This document shows positions 29,052 through 30,058 of a stretch of 30,058 nt of DNA, in pieces (position 1 is the first letter of the stretch; each line of letters begins with the position of its first letter). The stretch is from JAIRTY01 sp050257395 (GTDB taxonomy: Bacteria > Actinomycetota > Actinomycetes > Streptosporangiales > Streptosporangiaceae). The position numbers and the translations under genes were made by a program. The notes under the pieces were generated by a model. The model saw only the letters and a program-made list of their open reading frames with translations, was not told where the DNA came from and did no database searches. The stretch is taken from contig JBLMWU010000204.1 in the NCBI GenBank assembly GCA_050257395.1, forward strand, positions 1-30,058. The letters are read 5' to 3'.

Positions 29052-30058
29052 GTGGGGCACATCGATGTTGCGCACGTGAGCTTCGGCCTGCCCGACGGCA
29101 GGCAGTTGCTCGACGACGCCTCGTTCCGGGTCGGTGAGGGCGTCACCGCCGCCCTGGTCGGGCCGAACGGGGCGGGAAAGACCACCCTGCTGCGCCTGGT
29201 CGCCGGGGACCTGGCCGCACCGGCCGGCACCGTCGCCGTCAGCGGCGGCCTCGGCGTCATGCGGCAGTTCGTGGGCGCCATCCGGGACGCCGCCGCGCCG
29301 TCCGCCGGGGACATCACCGGTGAGTCCGGCGTGCGGGACCTGCTGATCTCTGTGGCGCCGCCGCGCGTGCGGGCGGCCGGGCAGCGGCTGGACGCGGCCG
29401 AGCTCGCCATGATGGAGACCGACGACGAGCCCACCCAGCTCCGGTACGCCGCGGCGCTGGCGGAGTGGGGCGACGCGGGCGGCTACGAGGCCGAGGTGCT
29501 GTGGGACGCCTGCTGCATGGCGGCCCTGGGGGTGGGCTACGACCGCTGCCGGTGGCGGGAGCTGCGCACCCTGTCCGGCGGCGAGCAGAAACGGCTGGTG
29601 CTGGAGGCGCTGCTGCGCGGGCCCGACGAGGTGCTGCTGCTCGACGAGCCGGACAACTACCTGGACGTGCCGTCCAAACGCTGGCTGGAAGAGCAGCTCG
29701 CGGCCACCCCCAAGACCGTGCTGCTGGTCAGCCACGACCGGGAGCTGCTGGCCAACTGCGCGCAGCGGATCATCACCGTGGAGGACGGCAGCGTCTGGGT
29801 GCACGGCGGCGGGTTCGCCAGCTACCAGCAGGCCCGGCGGGACCGGCACGAGCGCCTCGACGAGCTGCGCCGCCGGTGGGACGAGGAGCACGGGAAGCTC
29901 AAGCAGCTGGTCCGGACCTTCCGCCAGAAGGCGTCCTACAACTCCGACATGGCCTCCCGGCTGCAGGCGGCGATGACCCGGCTGCGGCGGTTCGAGGACG
30001 CCGGGCCGCCCGAACTGCCGCCGCGTGAGCAGGACGTCCGGATGCGGCTGCGCGGCGG
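29052..30058 (+). CDS. ABC-F family ATPase, 5' part (cut by window end)
   Basis: The first 335 codons are present. The first ABC domain has Walker A GPNGAGKTT (residues 37-45), signature LSGGEQKR (174-181), Walker B VLLLDEPDNYLD (194-205) and the H-loop SHDR (about 228). A charged, helical interdomain linker follows (RRDRHERLDELRRRWDEEHG, then LKQLVRTFRQKASYNSDMAS). There is no membrane segment. ABC-F proteins act on ribosomes, as translation factors (EttA/Uup type) or in antibiotic resistance by ribosome protection; which applies here cannot be told. GTG 29052 is chosen because the domain begins there and a G-rich stretch lies about eight nt upstream. The second ABC domain lies outside the window. 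Confidence 0.88.
   Translation, partial: MGHIDVAHVSFGLPDGRQLLDDASFRVGEGVTAALVGPNGAGKTTLLRLVAGDLAAPAGTVAVSGGLGVMRQFVGAIRDAAAPSAGDITGESGVRDLLISVAPPRVRAAGQRLDAAELAMMETDDEPTQLRYAAALAEWGDAGGYEAEVLWDACCMAALGVGYDRCRWRELRTLSGGEQKRLVLEALLRGPDEVLLLDEPDNYLDVPSKRWLEEQLAATPKTVLLVSHDRELLANCAQRIITVEDGSVWVHGGGFASYQQARRDRHERLDELRRRWDEEHGKLKQLVRTFRQKASYNSDMASRLQAAMTRLRRFEDAGPPELPPREQDVRMRLRG

Noticed and set aside
27336..29891. One 851-codon open frame on the minus strand
   Set aside because: Only the part up to about 28793 looks like a protein; the rest lies opposite the well-supported ABC-F gene and is open because stops are rare at this GC content.
1..30058. CRISPR arrays, insertion sequences, integrases, phage genes
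   Set aside because: No regularly spaced repeats, transposase or integrase motifs or phage structural genes were seen on either strand.

Overview
This is high-GC DNA with GTG and TTG starts, GTGA/ATGA gene overlaps and mostly G/C third codon positions. It looks like the chromosome of a free-living actinomycete; the genus cannot be told from the window. The centrepiece is carbon monoxide oxidation. Two separate copies of an aerobic, Mo-Cu (form I) CO dehydrogenase lie within 17 kb. Each has M, S and L subunits, and both large subunits carry the form I active-site loop AYxCSFR.

Region 1 (1-8 kb) starts inside a tRNA-Ile and is accessory in character. It holds a hypothetical protein, an APH-type kinase, a YdeI/DUF1905 protein of lower GC, a LysR regulator overlapping a PP2C-like phosphatase, and three GNAT acetyltransferases. 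One GNAT lacks its N-terminus and one carries an in-frame TAG. A short alpha/beta-hydrolase lacks its C-terminal half. A conserved hypothetical, a TetR regulator with two palindromic operators, and a PLDc_N membrane protein follow.

Region 2 (8.1-18.7 kb) is CODH cluster A, made of two convergent operons that meet at a 13-bp perfect hairpin (11284-11317). The plus-strand operon has a small protein, CoxD (MoxR AAA+), CoxE (VWA), a 92-aa protein and a GIY-YIG-like protein. The minus-strand operon runs from 18.65 down to 11.38 kb: 91-aa protein, coxM, coxS, coxL, an XdhC-YHS fusion, coxG, then five consecutive small single-pass membrane proteins of one architecture.

Region 3 (18.9-21.1 kb) has the 3' remnant of a membrane-protein gene, a CutR-like LysR regulator and an HSL-family esterase. 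Region 4 (21.3-27.5 kb) is CODH cluster B on the plus strand: coxM, coxS, coxL, a possible 42-aa ORF, coxD, coxE. It has no coxG, XdhC or small membrane genes in this window. Region 5 (27.3-30.1 kb) has a polytopic glycosyltransferase-like protein converging on coxE with a 210-bp overlap, then an ABC-F ATPase cut by the window end.

Inferred working model: CoxMSL is the CO-oxidising flavo-iron-sulfur-molybdenum enzyme. CoxD and CoxE help assemble the Mo-Cu centre, and XdhC-YHS may handle the sulfurated cofactor and possibly copper. CoxG, perhaps with the five membrane proteins, would dock the enzyme at the membrane and pass electrons to quinone. The five-protein set and the XdhC-YHS fusion are the most promising candidates for undescribed biology here.
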